A stretch of DNA of 64,000 bases from Pseudorhizobium flavum (GTDB lineage: Bacteria; Pseudomonadota; Alphaproteobacteria; Rhizobiales; Rhizobiaceae): assembly GCF_902502825.2 (NCBI RefSeq), contig NZ_LR723670.1, forward strand, positions 186,001 to 250,000, given 5' to 3'. Below the pieces are notes generated by a model. The model had not been told where the DNA came from. It made no database searches and saw nothing but the letters and a program-made list of their open reading frames with translations. Below are positions 18,569 to 28,684 of this stretch, piece by piece. Numbering within the stretch: position 1 is the first letter of the stretch; every line of letters begins with the position of its first letter. The translations under genes and the position numbers were made by a program.

Positions 18569-20116
18569 ATGTCTGCCTTGCCCTTCGCCACCGGAATCCA
18601 TCATGTCACGCTGATTACCCGGCGGGTGCAGGACAATGTCGATTTCTATGTCGGCTTCCTGGGGCTCCACCTGGTGAAGCGCACCGGGGGCTTCGAGGAT
18701 GCCGAGCAACTGCATCTCTTCTACGGCAATGCAGAGGCAGAGCCGGGCACGCTCGTCACCTTCCTCGTCTGGGAAGACGGGGCGCCGGGGCGGATAGGCA
18801 ATGGCCAGGTCTCCGAGATCGCCTTCTCCGTGCCGCAGAACACGATCGGCGAATGGCTGACGAGGGCGATCACCCACCGGGTGCCGGTGGAAGGCCCGTT
18901 GCACGAATTCGGCGAGACGGTGCTGCGGTTGAAGGATCCAGACGGGATCATCGTCAAGCTCGTCGCGAACGGGCCTCCGATGCCTGACATGGAGGACGGC
19001 CTGGCGGTGCAGTGCCTGCGTGCCGTCACCTTGCTGACCGAGACGCCGGAGGAGACGGCGGCATTCCTCGGCCGTTTCGGATATCGCCCGGGGCCCGCCT
19101 CCGGCTCGCTACAGAGGATGCTTTCAGATACCGATGCGGTCGACGTGCGGGATGCCAGCGGCTATGTGCCAGGAATTCCCGGAACAGGGACGGCGGATCA
19201 TGTCGCCTTTCGCGCCGCCGACCTTGCGGCCGTCGAACGGGCCGAGGCGGAGCTTTCCAGGCGTAACGCCTCCACAACGACGCTCCACGACCGGAAGTAC
19301 TTTACCTCGCTTTACGTCCGCGAACCGGGTGGAACGCTGATCGAGTTCGCGACCGACGGTCCTGGTTTTGCGATCGACGAGGAGCCAGGCCATCTCGGCG
19401 AGACGCTCTTCGTGCCGCCGCAAGACCTTGAGCGCGCGGAAGACCTGAAGGTGCTGCTGCCGCAGTTCTCGAAGCCGGGCGAGCCGCGCATGCCGCGCCG
19501 TGACCTCCCCTTCGTCCACCGCTTCTTCGTGCCGGAGACGCCGGGAGATGAGACACTGGTGCTGCTGCATGGCAGCGGTGGCAACGAGGCGGCGCTGATG
19601 CCGCTTGCGCATCGGGTCGCGCCGCAGGCAACGCTTCTCGGCGTACGGGGCCGTGCCGCGGAGGAGGGTTTTCCCCGCTGGTTCCGGCGCCTGCCGGCGG
19701 CTCGCTTCGACCAGCAGGACATCCGTAGCGAAGCCGAGGCCTTCGCCGCCTTCGTTGAAGGCGCCATGGACGGCTACCGGCTTGATCCGGAGCAACTGGT
19801 CTTCCTCGGCCAGTCCAACGGCGCCAACTTCCTGGCGGCGATCATGGCGCTCCATCCAGGACTTGTGCGCCGCGCTATCCTGCTGCGGCCCATGCTGGTT
19901 CTGGAAGAGCCGCCGATTGTCGATCTGACGGGGACGGACGTGATGATGGTAAGTGGCAGGCTGGATATCGCCGCACCGTCGGCACGCCAACTGGAAAGCT
20001 GGCTGAGGGCGTGTGGGGCGCGGCTGACCAGCCACGTGATCGACGCTGGTCATCCGCTCACCGACCAGGATCTGCCATTGGTGAGCGACTGGCTGGAGAG
20101 CCAGCGCCAAATGTGA
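18569..20116 (+). CDS. Fusion of ring-cleavage-type VOC dioxygenase/glyoxalase and alpha/beta hydrolase
   Basis: Protein of 515 residues in one frame. Residues about 1-305 hold two VOC modules: GIHHVTLITRRVQDNVDFYVGFLG with HLFYGNAEAEPGTL, then TADHVAFRA with REPGGTLIEFATDGPGF. This is the arrangement of MhqO/ring-cleaving dioxygenase-like proteins. Residues about 315-515 are an esterase of the MhqD/phospholipase-carboxylesterase type, with LLHGSGGNE, nucleophile GQSNGAN, Asp in VSGRLDIAAP and His in VIDAGHPL. In other bacteria these two proteins are neighbours under quinone/electrophile control. The fusion suggests one electrophile-detoxification unit, which is inference. An XRE-cupin regulator lies 42 bp downstream. 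Confidence 0.87.
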   Translation: MSALPFATGIHHVTLITRRVQDNVDFYVGFLGLHLVKRTGGFEDAEQLHLFYGNAEAEPGTLVTFLVWEDGAPGRIGNGQVSEIAFSVPQNTIGEWLTRAITHRVPVEGPLHEFGETVLRLKDPDGIIVKLVANGPPMPDMEDGLAVQCLRAVTLLTETPEETAAFLGRFGYRPGPASGSLQRMLSDTDAVDVRDASGYVPGIPGTGTADHVAFRAADLAAVERAEAELSRRNASTTTLHDRKYFTSLYVREPGGTLIEFATDGPGFAIDEEPGHLGETLFVPPQDLERAEDLKVLLPQFSKPGEPRMPRRDLPFVHRFFVPETPGDETLVLLHGSGGNEAALMPLAHRVAPQATLLGVRGRAAEEGFPRWFRRLPAARFDQQDIRSEAEAFAAFVEGAMDGYRLDPEQLVFLGQSNGANFLAAIMALHPGLVRRAILLRPMLVLEEPPIVDLTGTDVMMVSGRLDIAAPSARQLESWLRACGARLTSHVIDAGHPLTDQDLPLVSDWLESQRQM

Positions 20117-20123
20117 AACCCAG

Positions 20124-20162
20124 TTGACTCCATTATAAGAGACGTTCATTCTCTCATAATGG
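20124..20162 (+). promoter_or_regulatory. Promoter with 13-bp inverted-repeat operator overlapping the start codon
   Basis: TTGACT at 20124 serves as a -35. The dyad CCATTATAAGAGA (20130-20142), 7 nt, TCTCTCATAATGG (20150-20162) has one mismatch and includes the ATG of the XRE-cupin gene. No Shine-Dalgarno is present, so the transcript may start at or next to the ATG (leaderless). The placement suggests autorepression by the encoded regulator. Confidence 0.55.
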
Positions 20163-20728
20163 ACAGCGTTCCAATCGATCGATCAATCGCCGAGCGTGTA
20201 CGGACCCTGCGGGCAGAGCAGGGGCTGACCCTGGACGAACTCGCGGAACGCTCCGGCGTCAGCCGGGCGATGATCTCGCGTATCGAAAGGGCAGAGGCAA
20301 GCCCGACGGCAGCGCTGCTGGCGCGGCTGTGCGAAGCGCTGGGAATGACTCTGTCCGGCTTTTTTGCCGAGGTCACGGATGTCTCGTCGCCGCTCAGTCG
20401 GCGGCAGGAGCAACGGCTCTGGCGAGACCCGCATACGGGTTACCTGCGACGATCGGTTTCCCCGCCGGGCATGCCGAACCGGGTGGACATCGTGGAGGTG
20501 GAGTTTCCGCCGGGCGCCCGGGTGAGTTTTCCACCGCGCGCCGAGAGCCGCTCGATGACCCAGCATGTCTGGCTGCTGGAGGGGGCGTTGCAGATGACGA
20601 TCGGCGAGACGGTGCACCATCTGCAGCCGGGCGACTGTCTGTTCATGGATCTCGGCGATGCCTTCGACTTTTACAATCCCGGTCAAAGTCCGGCGAGATA
20701 TGCGATCATCCTCGACCGCGGACGGTGA
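20159..20728 (+). CDS. XRE-family transcriptional regulator with C-terminal cupin sensor domain
   Basis: Protein of 189 residues. The HTH_3 domain (residues 9-65) is RVRTLRAEQGLTLDELAERSGVSRAMISRIERAEASPT. The cupin domain (about 110-186) has VEFPPGARVSFPPRAES, QHVWLLEGALQMTIG and HLQPGDCLFMDLGDAFDFYN. Such regulators sense a small molecule in the cupin barrel and usually control an adjacent enzyme, here most likely the downstream GNAT and possibly the upstream fusion hydrolase. Its start codon is inside the 13-bp inverted repeat described separately. The following GNAT gene begins 20 nt after the stop, which implies an operon. Confidence 0.9.
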   Translation: MDSVPIDRSIAERVRTLRAEQGLTLDELAERSGVSRAMISRIERAEASPTAALLARLCEALGMTLSGFFAEVTDVSSPLSRRQEQRLWRDPHTGYLRRSVSPPGMPNRVDIVEVEFPPGARVSFPPRAESRSMTQHVWLLEGALQMTIGETVHHLQPGDCLFMDLGDAFDFYNPGQSPARYAIILDRGR

Positions 20729-20748
20729 GGAAAGAAAGGAAGGACACG

Positions 20749-21294
20749 ATGGCGACGATCCACATCGCCGATGCTGATGCAGCGCGCGCAGCCATACCGG
20801 CCCTCTGTGAGGTTCTCGCTGACTGTATCAATGGCGGTGCCTCGCTGGGCTTCATGCTTCCCTTCGCGCCCGAGGATGCGACGGGGTACTGGGGGCAGGT
20901 CGCCGAGGAGGTCGAGCTGGGTCGCACGATCCTGGCACTCGCCGAGCTGGAGGGCAGGGTGGTCGGCACGGTGCAGGTTGGAATGGCGACCAAACCGAAC
21001 CAGCCGCATCGCGGCGACCTGATGAAGCTGCTCGTGCACCGTTCGGCCCGCGGCCACGGCCTATCGCGCCTGCTGATGGACGCGGTGGAGGCCGAGGCGG
21101 CGCGACGCGGCCGCACACTGCTGGTTTTGGATACGGCCACCGGCAGCGAGGCGGAGCGTATCTATCCGCGCTTCGGCTGGGAGCGGGTAGGCATGATACC
21201 TGAATACGCGATGTGGCCGGATGGCGGGTTCTGCGACACCACCTTGTTCTACAAGCGGATTGACAGCTATGCGTTGCCGGGTGCGTCATCCTGA
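20749..21294 (+). CDS. GNAT-family N-acetyltransferase
   Basis: Protein of 181 residues starting MATIHIADADAARAA. The acetyl-CoA binding motif lies in KLLVHRSARGHGLSRLLMDAVEAEA (R-x-x-G-x-S). It is followed by RGRTLLVLDTATGSEAERIYPRFGWERVGMIPEYA, the usual GNAT beta5-alpha4 region. This resembles the acetyltransferases annotated for small-molecule substrates (Mdd/phosphinothricin-like class), but the substrate is unknown. AAGGAAGGA stands just before the ATG. It is co-transcribed with the XRE-cupin gene, which probably controls it. Confidence 0.86.
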   Translation: MATIHIADADAARAAIPALCEVLADCINGGASLGFMLPFAPEDATGYWGQVAEEVELGRTILALAELEGRVVGTVQVGMATKPNQPHRGDLMKLLVHRSARGHGLSRLLMDAVEAEAARRGRTLLVLDTATGSEAERIYPRFGWERVGMIPEYAMWPDGGFCDTTLFYKRIDSYALPGASS

Positions 21295-21307
21295 CGCCCT
21301 GAATGAA

Positions 21308-21332
21308 GGAACATCGAGCTTTGACCGTGGTT
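21308..21332 (+). promoter_or_regulatory. EcfG/RpoE2-type promoter for a 56-residue protein
   Basis: GGAAC, 16 nt, GGTT; equivalently GGAAC-N18-TT. It ends 38 nt before the ATG at 21370. Confidence 0.65.
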
Positions 21333-21369
21333 GAGTCTGGGTCACCAACTCAAAAGACGGAGACGAAGC

Positions 21370-21540
21370 ATGACCAAGAGTGACGTAAAGGAAGCCATCA
21401 AGCGCGCCGAGAAGCAGGTTGAGAACACCAGTGGCGGCGGACACCTGGGTGGGACCTACTACGGTCAGGAGCCGGACGGGAAGACGGCGTCCAGCAACTC
21501 CAATGTCGGGCGCAACCGCCCGAATACGGGCGCTGCCTAG
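21370..21540 (+). CDS. Small Gly/Asn/Ser-rich stress-type protein of 56 residues
   Basis: It starts MTKSDVKEAIKRAEKQVEN, a charged helix, and continues into a polar, flexible Gly/Ser/Asn/Thr tail (SSNSNVGRNRPNTGAA). There is no membrane segment and no known domain. GGAGACG precedes the ATG. An EcfG-type promoter lies 38 nt upstream and a hairpin with a modest T-rich tail follows. The composition is that of an intrinsically disordered stress protein; the function is unknown. Confidence 0.7.
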   Translation: MTKSDVKEAIKRAEKQVENTSGGGHLGGTYYGQEPDGKTASSNSNVGRNRPNTGAA

Positions 21541-21563
21541 GCAGCCCAATCCAAGAGTTTCGG

Positions 21564-21582
21564 GCCCCGCCATGTGCGGGGC
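21564..21582 (+). terminator. Hairpin after the 56-residue stress protein
   Basis: GCCCCGC pairs with GCGGGGC around five bases. The following sequence is only moderately T-rich, so the termination call is tentative. Confidence 0.5.
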
Positions 21583-21624
21583 TCATCTATTTGGGGATGT
21601 CACGGGGTATCGGAGCGGGAAGTC

Positions 21625-21795
21625 TTAGCGGACCACGGCAGCGTTCAGGTCCTTGGCGAGATAGACACGCGGCGCGGATGGGCCATCGTCCATCGTTGCC
21701 GCAACGAAGCTGCCGCCGGCAATGACGAGGAGCATGAAAAGGACAGCGGTGCCGAGGCCGCCCTTGGCCTGGCGCGGGGGGTGGTGGTATGCCAT
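21625..21795 (-). CDS. Small single-pass membrane protein of 56 residues, stress promoter
   Basis: It starts MAYHHPPRQAKGGLG. One hydrophobic helix (TAVLFMLLVIAGGSFVAAT) is followed by a polar tail (MDDGPSAPRVYLAKDL). GGAGAGACTTC lies in front of the ATG at 21795; the longer upstream frame runs through the promoter and is not credible. The gene is convergent with the 56-residue soluble stress gene. An EcfG-type site stands 27 nt upstream. The function is unknown. Confidence 0.75.
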   Translation of the reverse strand: MAYHHPPRQAKGGLGTAVLFMLLVIAGGSFVAATMDDGPSAPRVYLAKDLNAAVVR

Positions 21796-21822
21796 GAAGT
21801 CTCTCCGGTGTGGTCTGCACAG

Positions 21823-21847
21823 AACGGATGAGGCGGCTTGGCGTTCC
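21823..21847 (-). promoter_or_regulatory. EcfG/RpoE2-type promoter for the 56-residue membrane protein
   Basis: On the minus strand the site reads GGAAC, 16 nt, CGTT, a consensus general-stress promoter. It lies 27 nt before the ATG at 21795. Confidence 0.72.
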
Positions 21848-21883
21848 CACGAATGTGGCCGAAAAGTAGCGTTGCCTAATAAT

Positions 21884-21909
21884 AAAAAGCCCCGCACACG
21901 GCGGGGCTT
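21884..21909 (-). terminator. Rho-independent terminator of the TRAP binding protein gene
   Basis: On the minus strand, AGCCCCGC and GCGGGGCT pair around a five-base loop and are followed by TTTTATT. It lies just past the stop at 21941. Confidence 0.85.
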
Positions 21910-21940
21910 CGGGTTCTGCGCCGAGGGGGCTGTCTGAAGC

Positions 21941-23083
<1,143 letters not shown>

Positions 23084-23156
23084 CTAGTTAAGGCTCAGAA
23101 TCCGGCGGCCGCAAGCGGGATCCGGTGTCGCGGCCATCCCGTCGCTGCTGGAATGT

Positions 23157-23182
23157 GGGAGAGCCTTGGAGCGGGCTCTCCC
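23157..23182 (-). terminator. Strong hairpin between the two TRAP binding protein genes
   Basis: GGGAGAGCC and GGCTCTCCC form a 9-bp stem just after the stop of the upstream copy. No T-run follows, so it may be a partial terminator or an RNA stabiliser. Confidence 0.5.
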
Positions 23183-23193
23183 ATTGCATGGAG

Positions 23194-24363
<1,170 letters not shown>

Positions 24364-24495
24364 TCATTTCCCGAACGGCAAGCCCGACAGGTCGATAATT
24401 GCGTAAAGCCGGGTCACCAAATCGCGATTATTGCGACCAGGCTTCCTTGTTCTGGGGCGGCGTCGAACTTGATCGTCGTGTCGAGAAGAATTAGA

Positions 24496-24510
24496 TTAGA
24501 ATAATTCTAA
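24496..24510 (+). promoter_or_regulatory. ICE box (Irr operator) upstream of mbfA
   Basis: The 15-bp sequence TTAGAATAATTCTAA is a perfect palindrome and matches the rhizobial iron-control-element core. It ends 12 bp before the ATG of mbfA. Irr-controlled repression of mbfA in low iron is established in related species; here the site is predicted. Confidence 0.8.
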
Positions 24511-24522
24511 AAGAGGTTTTCG

Positions 24523-25515
24523 ATGTTTGCTACCCTGCTTCCCTCCGCACTTTCGTCACGCCGCTCCTTTGATTCTCTCAGCGAAGAGGAAATCCTCGCC
24601 CTCGCCATCGGTGCGGAGGAGGAGGATGCGCGCATCTACAAGGCCTATGCCGAGAACCTTCGTGAGCGATATCCGGCCTCCGCGAAGGTGTTCGAGGACA
24701 TGGCCGACGTGGAGCAGACCCACAAGAACATGCTGATCGATATGTTCCGCTCCCGTTTCGGCGAGGAGATCCCGCTCATCCGCCGCGAACACGTTCGCGG
24801 CTTCTATGCCCGGCGCCCTGACTGGCTCGTCCGCAACCTGGCGCTCGAGACAATCCGCGAACAGGCGCGCGCAATGGAGGAGCAGGCGTTTCGCTTCTAC
24901 ACCGAAGCGGCAAAGCGGGTGAGCGATGCCTCGACACGACGGCTTCTCGGTGACCTTGCGCTTGCCGAACAGGGCCATGAGGAAATTGCCCAGGCTCTTA
25001 CGGAAAAGCATGTCGGCGAGGGGGAGCGGGAAGAGGAAGACGCGACCGCGCATCGCCAGTTCATCCTGACCTATGTGCAGCCGGGACTGGCAGGACTGAT
25101 GGATGGATCGGTCTCCACGCTGGCGCCGATCTTCGCCGCCGCCTTCGCCACGCAGGACACCTGGTCGACCTTCCTCATCGGCCTTTCGGCTTCGGTCGGT
25201 GCCGGTATTTCCATGGGATTCACCGAAGCCGCCCATGACGACGGCAAGATTTCCGGACGCGGCTCACCCGTGAAGCGGGGCCTCGCTTCGGGCATCATGA
25301 CTGCGATTGGCGGTCTCGGACATGCGCTGCCCTACCTGATCCCGCATTTCTGGACTGCGACGATCCTCGCCGGCATCGTCGTCTTCGTGGAGCTTTGGGC
25401 GATCGCCTTCATCCAGAACCGTTACATGGAAACGCCCTTCATGCGTGCGGTGATGCAGGTGGTGCTCGGAGGATCGCTAGTGCTGGCGGCCGGCATCATC
25501 ATCGGACATGGCTAG
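24523..25515 (+). CDS. mbfA: MbfA: ferritin-like/VIT1-type membrane iron exporter
   Basis: Protein of 330 residues. The N-terminal half (residues about 15-165) is a ferritin-like/rubrerythrin four-helix bundle with iron ligands in GAEEEDARIYKAYAE, ADVEQTHKNM, ARAMEEQAFRFYTEAA and LAEQGHEEIAQ. The C-terminal half (about 170-330) is a VIT1-like membrane domain, with PGLAGLMDGSVSTLAPIFAAAFATQDTW and several helices. It exports iron from the cytosol and protects from iron and peroxide stress in Bradyrhizobium and Agrobacterium. The start has AGAGG and lies directly after the ICE palindrome. It is convergent with the transglutaminase-like gene, with a shared terminator. Confidence 0.94.
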   Translation: MFATLLPSALSSRRSFDSLSEEEILALAIGAEEEDARIYKAYAENLRERYPASAKVFEDMADVEQTHKNMLIDMFRSRFGEEIPLIRREHVRGFYARRPDWLVRNLALETIREQARAMEEQAFRFYTEAAKRVSDASTRRLLGDLALAEQGHEEIAQALTEKHVGEGEREEEDATAHRQFILTYVQPGLAGLMDGSVSTLAPIFAAAFATQDTWSTFLIGLSASVGAGISMGFTEAAHDDGKISGRGSPVKRGLASGIMTAIGGLGHALPYLIPHFWTATILAGIVVFVELWAIAFIQNRYMETPFMRAVMQVVLGGSLVLAAGIIIGHG

Positions 25516-25531
25516 CAAGCGGACACAAAAA

Positions 25532-25550
25532 AAGCGGGCCTAGCCCGCTT
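25532..25550. terminator. Bidirectional terminator between mbfA and the convergent gene
   Basis: AAGCGGGC-CTA-GCCCGCTT is a perfect stem with A-rich sequence on the left and a T-containing tail on the right. It can serve mbfA (+) and the facing gene (-). Confidence 0.8.
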
Positions 25551-25572
25551 CCTTTGTCTGATATGAAGCGGC

Positions 25573-26187
25573 TTAGCGCAGGGCGCCGACCACGACGTCG
25601 CTGCCGTTTTCGATGCTGACCCAGCGGCCGGTGCTGAAGGATGCCTGCCGCTTCAGGTACGTGTAGGAGGTCTCGTTCCAGAGCTTCACGTCCGGATCAA
25701 GGTTGTCGAGGATGAAGTCGCCCTGCGCGGTGCGGACCGTCAGGACCGCATGTCCTTCGCCATCCGGCTTGCGGACGACGGTGATGAGAAGGTCCGAAAG
25801 CGAGAAGCCCTTGGCGGCGAGCTCACGCCGCTTCAGCAGCGCATAATCCTCGCAGTCACCGACGTCCTTCGGATAGACCCAGACTTCTTCGCGACCGTAG
25901 ATATCCCTGTCCGTCATCGCCTTGATCCGCGAATTGACCGACTGGTTGATGTTCTTGACGATCGCCCACCCGTTGGGGGTCAGCTTTGGCGCCGGGCTGG
26001 AAGCGAGCCGCGTGTTGCATTCGCCAGGGTTCTGGCGGCAGAACTCATAATGTCCGATCGGCTGGGACGTCACGTCCCCTGTCACCATGTGCGCCTGAGA
26101 GCGCGGCGCCGGCACCGCGGCTGACGTCGGCGCAAGTATAGATGCGAGGATCACAGCTATCAGCTGTGCCTTCGAGGCAATTCTCAT
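25573..26187 (-). CDS. Bacterial transglutaminase-like cysteine peptidase (BTLCP)
   Basis: Protein of 204 residues with a signal peptide (MRIASKAQLIAVILASILAP). The catalytic segment is VGDCEDYALLKRRELAAKGF with the active Cys. The His is in GHAVLTVRTAQGDFILDN and the Asp in the adjacent DNLDP loop. This is the COG3672/DUF920 periplasmic family, whose members process surface adhesins (LapG-like) when c-di-GMP falls. Here there is no lapD-type partner, so the substrate is unknown. It is transcribed convergently with mbfA. Confidence 0.86.
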   Translation of the reverse strand: MRIASKAQLIAVILASILAPTSAAVPAPRSQAHMVTGDVTSQPIGHYEFCRQNPGECNTRLASSPAPKLTPNGWAIVKNINQSVNSRIKAMTDRDIYGREEVWVYPKDVGDCEDYALLKRRELAAKGFSLSDLLITVVRKPDGEGHAVLTVRTAQGDFILDNLDPDVKLWNETSYTYLKRQASFSTGRWVSIENGSDVVVGALR

Positions 26188-26318
26188 GGACCCGTCCCTT
26201 CAAGTCTTAACAAAACGTTAAGTCGGGGCGGGTCGGACTGTCAATCGATCAACTTTTAGGGATTCATTCTCATAGTGATTATGGTTAAGGGTGATGCATT
26301 TGAGTATCAGCTTAATTA

Positions 26319-27125
26319 TTAATCACAATTTATGAGGGTCGCGAGTGCCGAGCGCAGTTTTTCGAGGTCCTGGGGGCGGGACAGGCGGTGGTCGCCGTCG
26401 CGGATCAGCGTCAGGACGACGTCGTCTGCGGGAAGGTGCTCCATCAGCGTCAGGGCATGCTTGTAAGGCACGTCCGGATCCGCCATTCCCTGCAGGATAT
26501 GCACCGGGCAGCCGGTTTCGATGATTCCCTTCAGGACCTGGTTCGCTCGCCCGTCCTCGATCAGGGCGCGGGTGTAGATGTTCGGCTCCGGACTGTATTC
26601 CGAAGGCTCCTCGAAGTAGCCCTTGTCTTTCAGTGCCTGGCGCTGATCCTCGGTCAGGTGGGGCTCGATGAGCTCGGACGTGAAATCGGGAGCCGGAGCG
26701 ATGAGGGCGAGGCCGTCAAGCGCGAGGCTGCCGCGGCGGCGCAATTCGCGTGCCAGGAGTAGGGCGATCCATCCTCCCATGGACGAGCCGACGAGGACCA
26801 CCCGCGTGGGCTTCAAAGCGTCGAGCACGGCAAGAGCCTCCTCCAGCCAGCGGGAAATCGTGCCGTCACGAAACTCGCCCCCCGATGCGCCATGGCCGGA
26901 GTAATCGAAGCGAATCGCTTCAGAGCCGCATTCCGCCGCCAAGGCGTCCATTTCGATCGCCTTTGTGCCGCTCATGTCCGAGCGGTAGCCACCGAGCCAC
27001 ACGAGTGCGGGTGCCTCGGGTCTGGTCTCCGCCGGGCGATGAAGGATCGCAATCTCCCGCGTCGAACCGGGAGGACCGACAAGGACGGACTTGGGTTGTG
27101 GCGGCTTGATCTGATCTTCTGGCAT
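26319..27125 (-). CDS. Alpha/beta hydrolase (serine esterase/thioesterase-like)
   Basis: Protein of 268 residues. The nucleophile elbow is VVLVGSSMGGWIALLLA, the oxyanion region WLGGYRSDM, and the late His is in IRDGDHRLSRPQDLEKL. An Asp in GMADPDVPYKHAL probably completes the triad. It resembles the ABHD10-like hydrolases encoded across alphaproteobacteria; substrate unknown. No signal peptide, so it is cytosolic. AAGGAATCC precedes the ATG at 27125. It is divergent from infC. Confidence 0.85.
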   Translation of the reverse strand: MPEDQIKPPQPKSVLVGPPGSTREIAILHRPAETRPEAPALVWLGGYRSDMSGTKAIEMDALAAECGSEAIRFDYSGHGASGGEFRDGTISRWLEEALAVLDALKPTRVVLVGSSMGGWIALLLARELRRRGSLALDGLALIAPAPDFTSELIEPHLTEDQRQALKDKGYFEEPSEYSPEPNIYTRALIEDGRANQVLKGIIETGCPVHILQGMADPDVPYKHALTLMEHLPADDVVLTLIRDGDHRLSRPQDLEKLRSALATLINCD

Positions 27126-27301
27126 TGGGATTCCTTATGTGTTGGCGCTTTATAGACCAGATTCCCGTCCCGCGGGCAGCAGGTGATTTTTTCGAAAAGC
27201 TATGCTATTGACTTCGCCGTCGTGATCACGACATTGCCGACGCTTCCGCGATTTCAGCGGATTTGCGGCGTTTTACGGAAACAGCCAAGGAGAATACGAC
27301 C

Positions 27302-27838
27302 ATTCGCAGACCGTTCAAAGCCGATGCCCCCGTCAAGGAAGGGCCGCGCTCAAACCGGGAAATCCGGGTTCCTAGGGTTCAGCTTATCGACGCCGATGGA
27401 AACAACCTCGGCCCCGTTGCGACAGACGAAGCGTTGAGGATGGCGGAAGACGCCGGCCTGGACCTTGTCGAGATCTCTCCGAACAATGATCCGCCGGTAT
27501 GCAAGATCCTCGATCTGGGCAAGCTGAAATACGCCAACCAGAAAAAGGCTGCCGAGGCGCGCAAGAAGCAGAAGATCGTCGAGATCAAGGAAATCAAGAT
27601 GCGCCCGAACATCGACACCCATGACTATGAGGTGAAGATGAAGGCGATCAACCGGTTCTTCGAGGACGGTGACAAGGTTCGCGTGACATTGCGCTTCCGC
27701 GGACGCGAGATGGCTCACCAGGAACTTGGTCTGAAGCTCCTGCAGCAGGTCAAGGAAGATACGGCGGAAATCGCCAAGGTCGAGGCCGAGCCGAAGCTCG
27801 AAGGTCGCCAGATGATGATGGTGCTGGCGCCGCGTTGA
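27302..27838 (+). CDS. infC: Translation initiation factor IF-3, ATT start codon
   Basis: Protein of 178 residues. The N-domain is [20 protein letters not shown]; the linker and C-domain run through [29 protein letters not shown] and [19 protein letters not shown]. In-frame reading upstream gives AAGGAG, 9 nt, then ATT CGC AGA CCG. The ATT is the expected start, as in other bacteria where a rare start lets IF-3 repress its own translation. There is no in-frame ATG, GTG or TTG at the right place for the family N-terminus. It binds the 30S subunit and controls start-codon fidelity. It heads the cluster infC-rpmI-rplT-pheST. Confidence 0.95.
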   Translation: MRRPFKADAPVKEGPRSNREIRVPRVQLIDADGNNLGPVATDEALRMAEDAGLDLVEISPNNDPPVCKILDLGKLKYANQKKAAEARKKQKIVEIKEIKMRPNIDTHDYEVKMKAINRFFEDGDKVRVTLRFRGREMAHQELGLKLLQQVKEDTAEIAKVEAEPKLEGRQMMMVLAPR

Positions 27839-27909
27839 GCGCCGGTCCCCACGCCGGGGAGCCTCAGCAGAGGGCTTGGATCCGGCGCCAAAACCTTTCG
27901 CCAATGCCG

Positions 27910-27938
27910 TTGCGCTTTTTCCCGACTGCGGGTATAAG
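27910..27938 (+). promoter_or_regulatory. Putative housekeeping promoter for rpmI-rplT(-pheST)
   Basis: TTGCGC at 27910, 17 nt, TATAAG at 27933. It lies in the 199-bp gap between infC and rpmI and could feed the ribosomal protein genes. Found by motif only. Confidence 0.45.
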
Positions 27939-28037
27939 CGCGCGTCCGAACGGTCCGGCAGGGCATGCCGAGGCCGTTCTTAATATGCTTGAAGCTGGCC
28001 TCGTCAGCGGGCTTCACAAGAAGAATGGAGTAGCAAA

Positions 28038-28241
28038 ATGCCCAAGATGAAGACGAAATCCTCCGCCAAGAAGCGGTTCAAGATCACGGCTTCCGGCAAG
28101 GTCCTCGCGGCCGCTGCTGGCAAGCGCCACGGAATGATCAAGCGGTCCAACAAGTTCATCCGCGATGCACGCGGCACGATGGTCCTTGCCGAACCAGATG
28201 GCAAGAAGGTCGTCAAGAACTACCTGCCGAACGGTCTCTGA
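28038..28241 (+). CDS. rpmI: 50S ribosomal protein bL35
   Basis: Protein of 67 residues, the usual size, with the signature [22 protein letters not shown]. Strongly basic, it is a component of the large subunit. GGAG precedes the ATG. It sits between infC and rplT, as in most bacteria, and its translation is normally coupled to repression by L20. Confidence 0.97.
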   Translation: MPKMKTKSSAKKRFKITASGKVLAAAAGKRHGMIKRSNKFIRDARGTMVLAEPDGKKVVKNYLPNGL

Positions 28242-28279
28242 GACCCTTTCGCTATTTGGATCATTAAGGAGATCATGAC

Positions 28280-28684
28280 ATGGCACGCGTAAAACGTGGC
28301 GTAACGTCCCGCGCCAAGCACACCAAGACCCTCAAGGCCGCCAAGGGCTTCTACGGCCGCCGCAAGAACACCATCCGCGCTGCAAAGGCCGCGGTCGACC
28401 GTTCGCGCCAGTATGCGACCCGCGACCGCCGGGCTAAGAAGCGCAACTTCCGCGCCCTGTGGATCCAGCGTATCAACGCAGCCGTCCGCGAATCCGGCCT
28501 CACCTACGGCCGCTTCATCGACGGCCTGAACAAGGCCGGCATCGAAGTCGACCGCAAGGTCCTGTCCGACATGGCGATCCACGAGCCGGCTGCCTTCGGT
28601 GCCCTCGTCGAGGCTTCCAAGAAGGCTCTCGAGTACCTCAAGGATGCAGGCACGGCCAACGAGTTTGAAAGCGCGGTTCGTTAA
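28280..28684 (+). CDS. rplT: 50S ribosomal protein bL20
   Basis: Protein of 134 residues with the basic N-terminus [30 protein letters not shown] and a folded C-domain ([29 protein letters not shown]). It binds 23S rRNA early in assembly and, in other bacteria, its own operon's mRNA leader. AAGGAG precedes the ATG; the gene is 38 bp from rpmI. Confidence 0.97.
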   Translation: MARVKRGVTSRAKHTKTLKAAKGFYGRRKNTIRAAKAAVDRSRQYATRDRRAKKRNFRALWIQRINAAVRESGLTYGRFIDGLNKAGIEVDRKVLSDMAIHEPAAFGALVEASKKALEYLKDAGTANEFESAVR

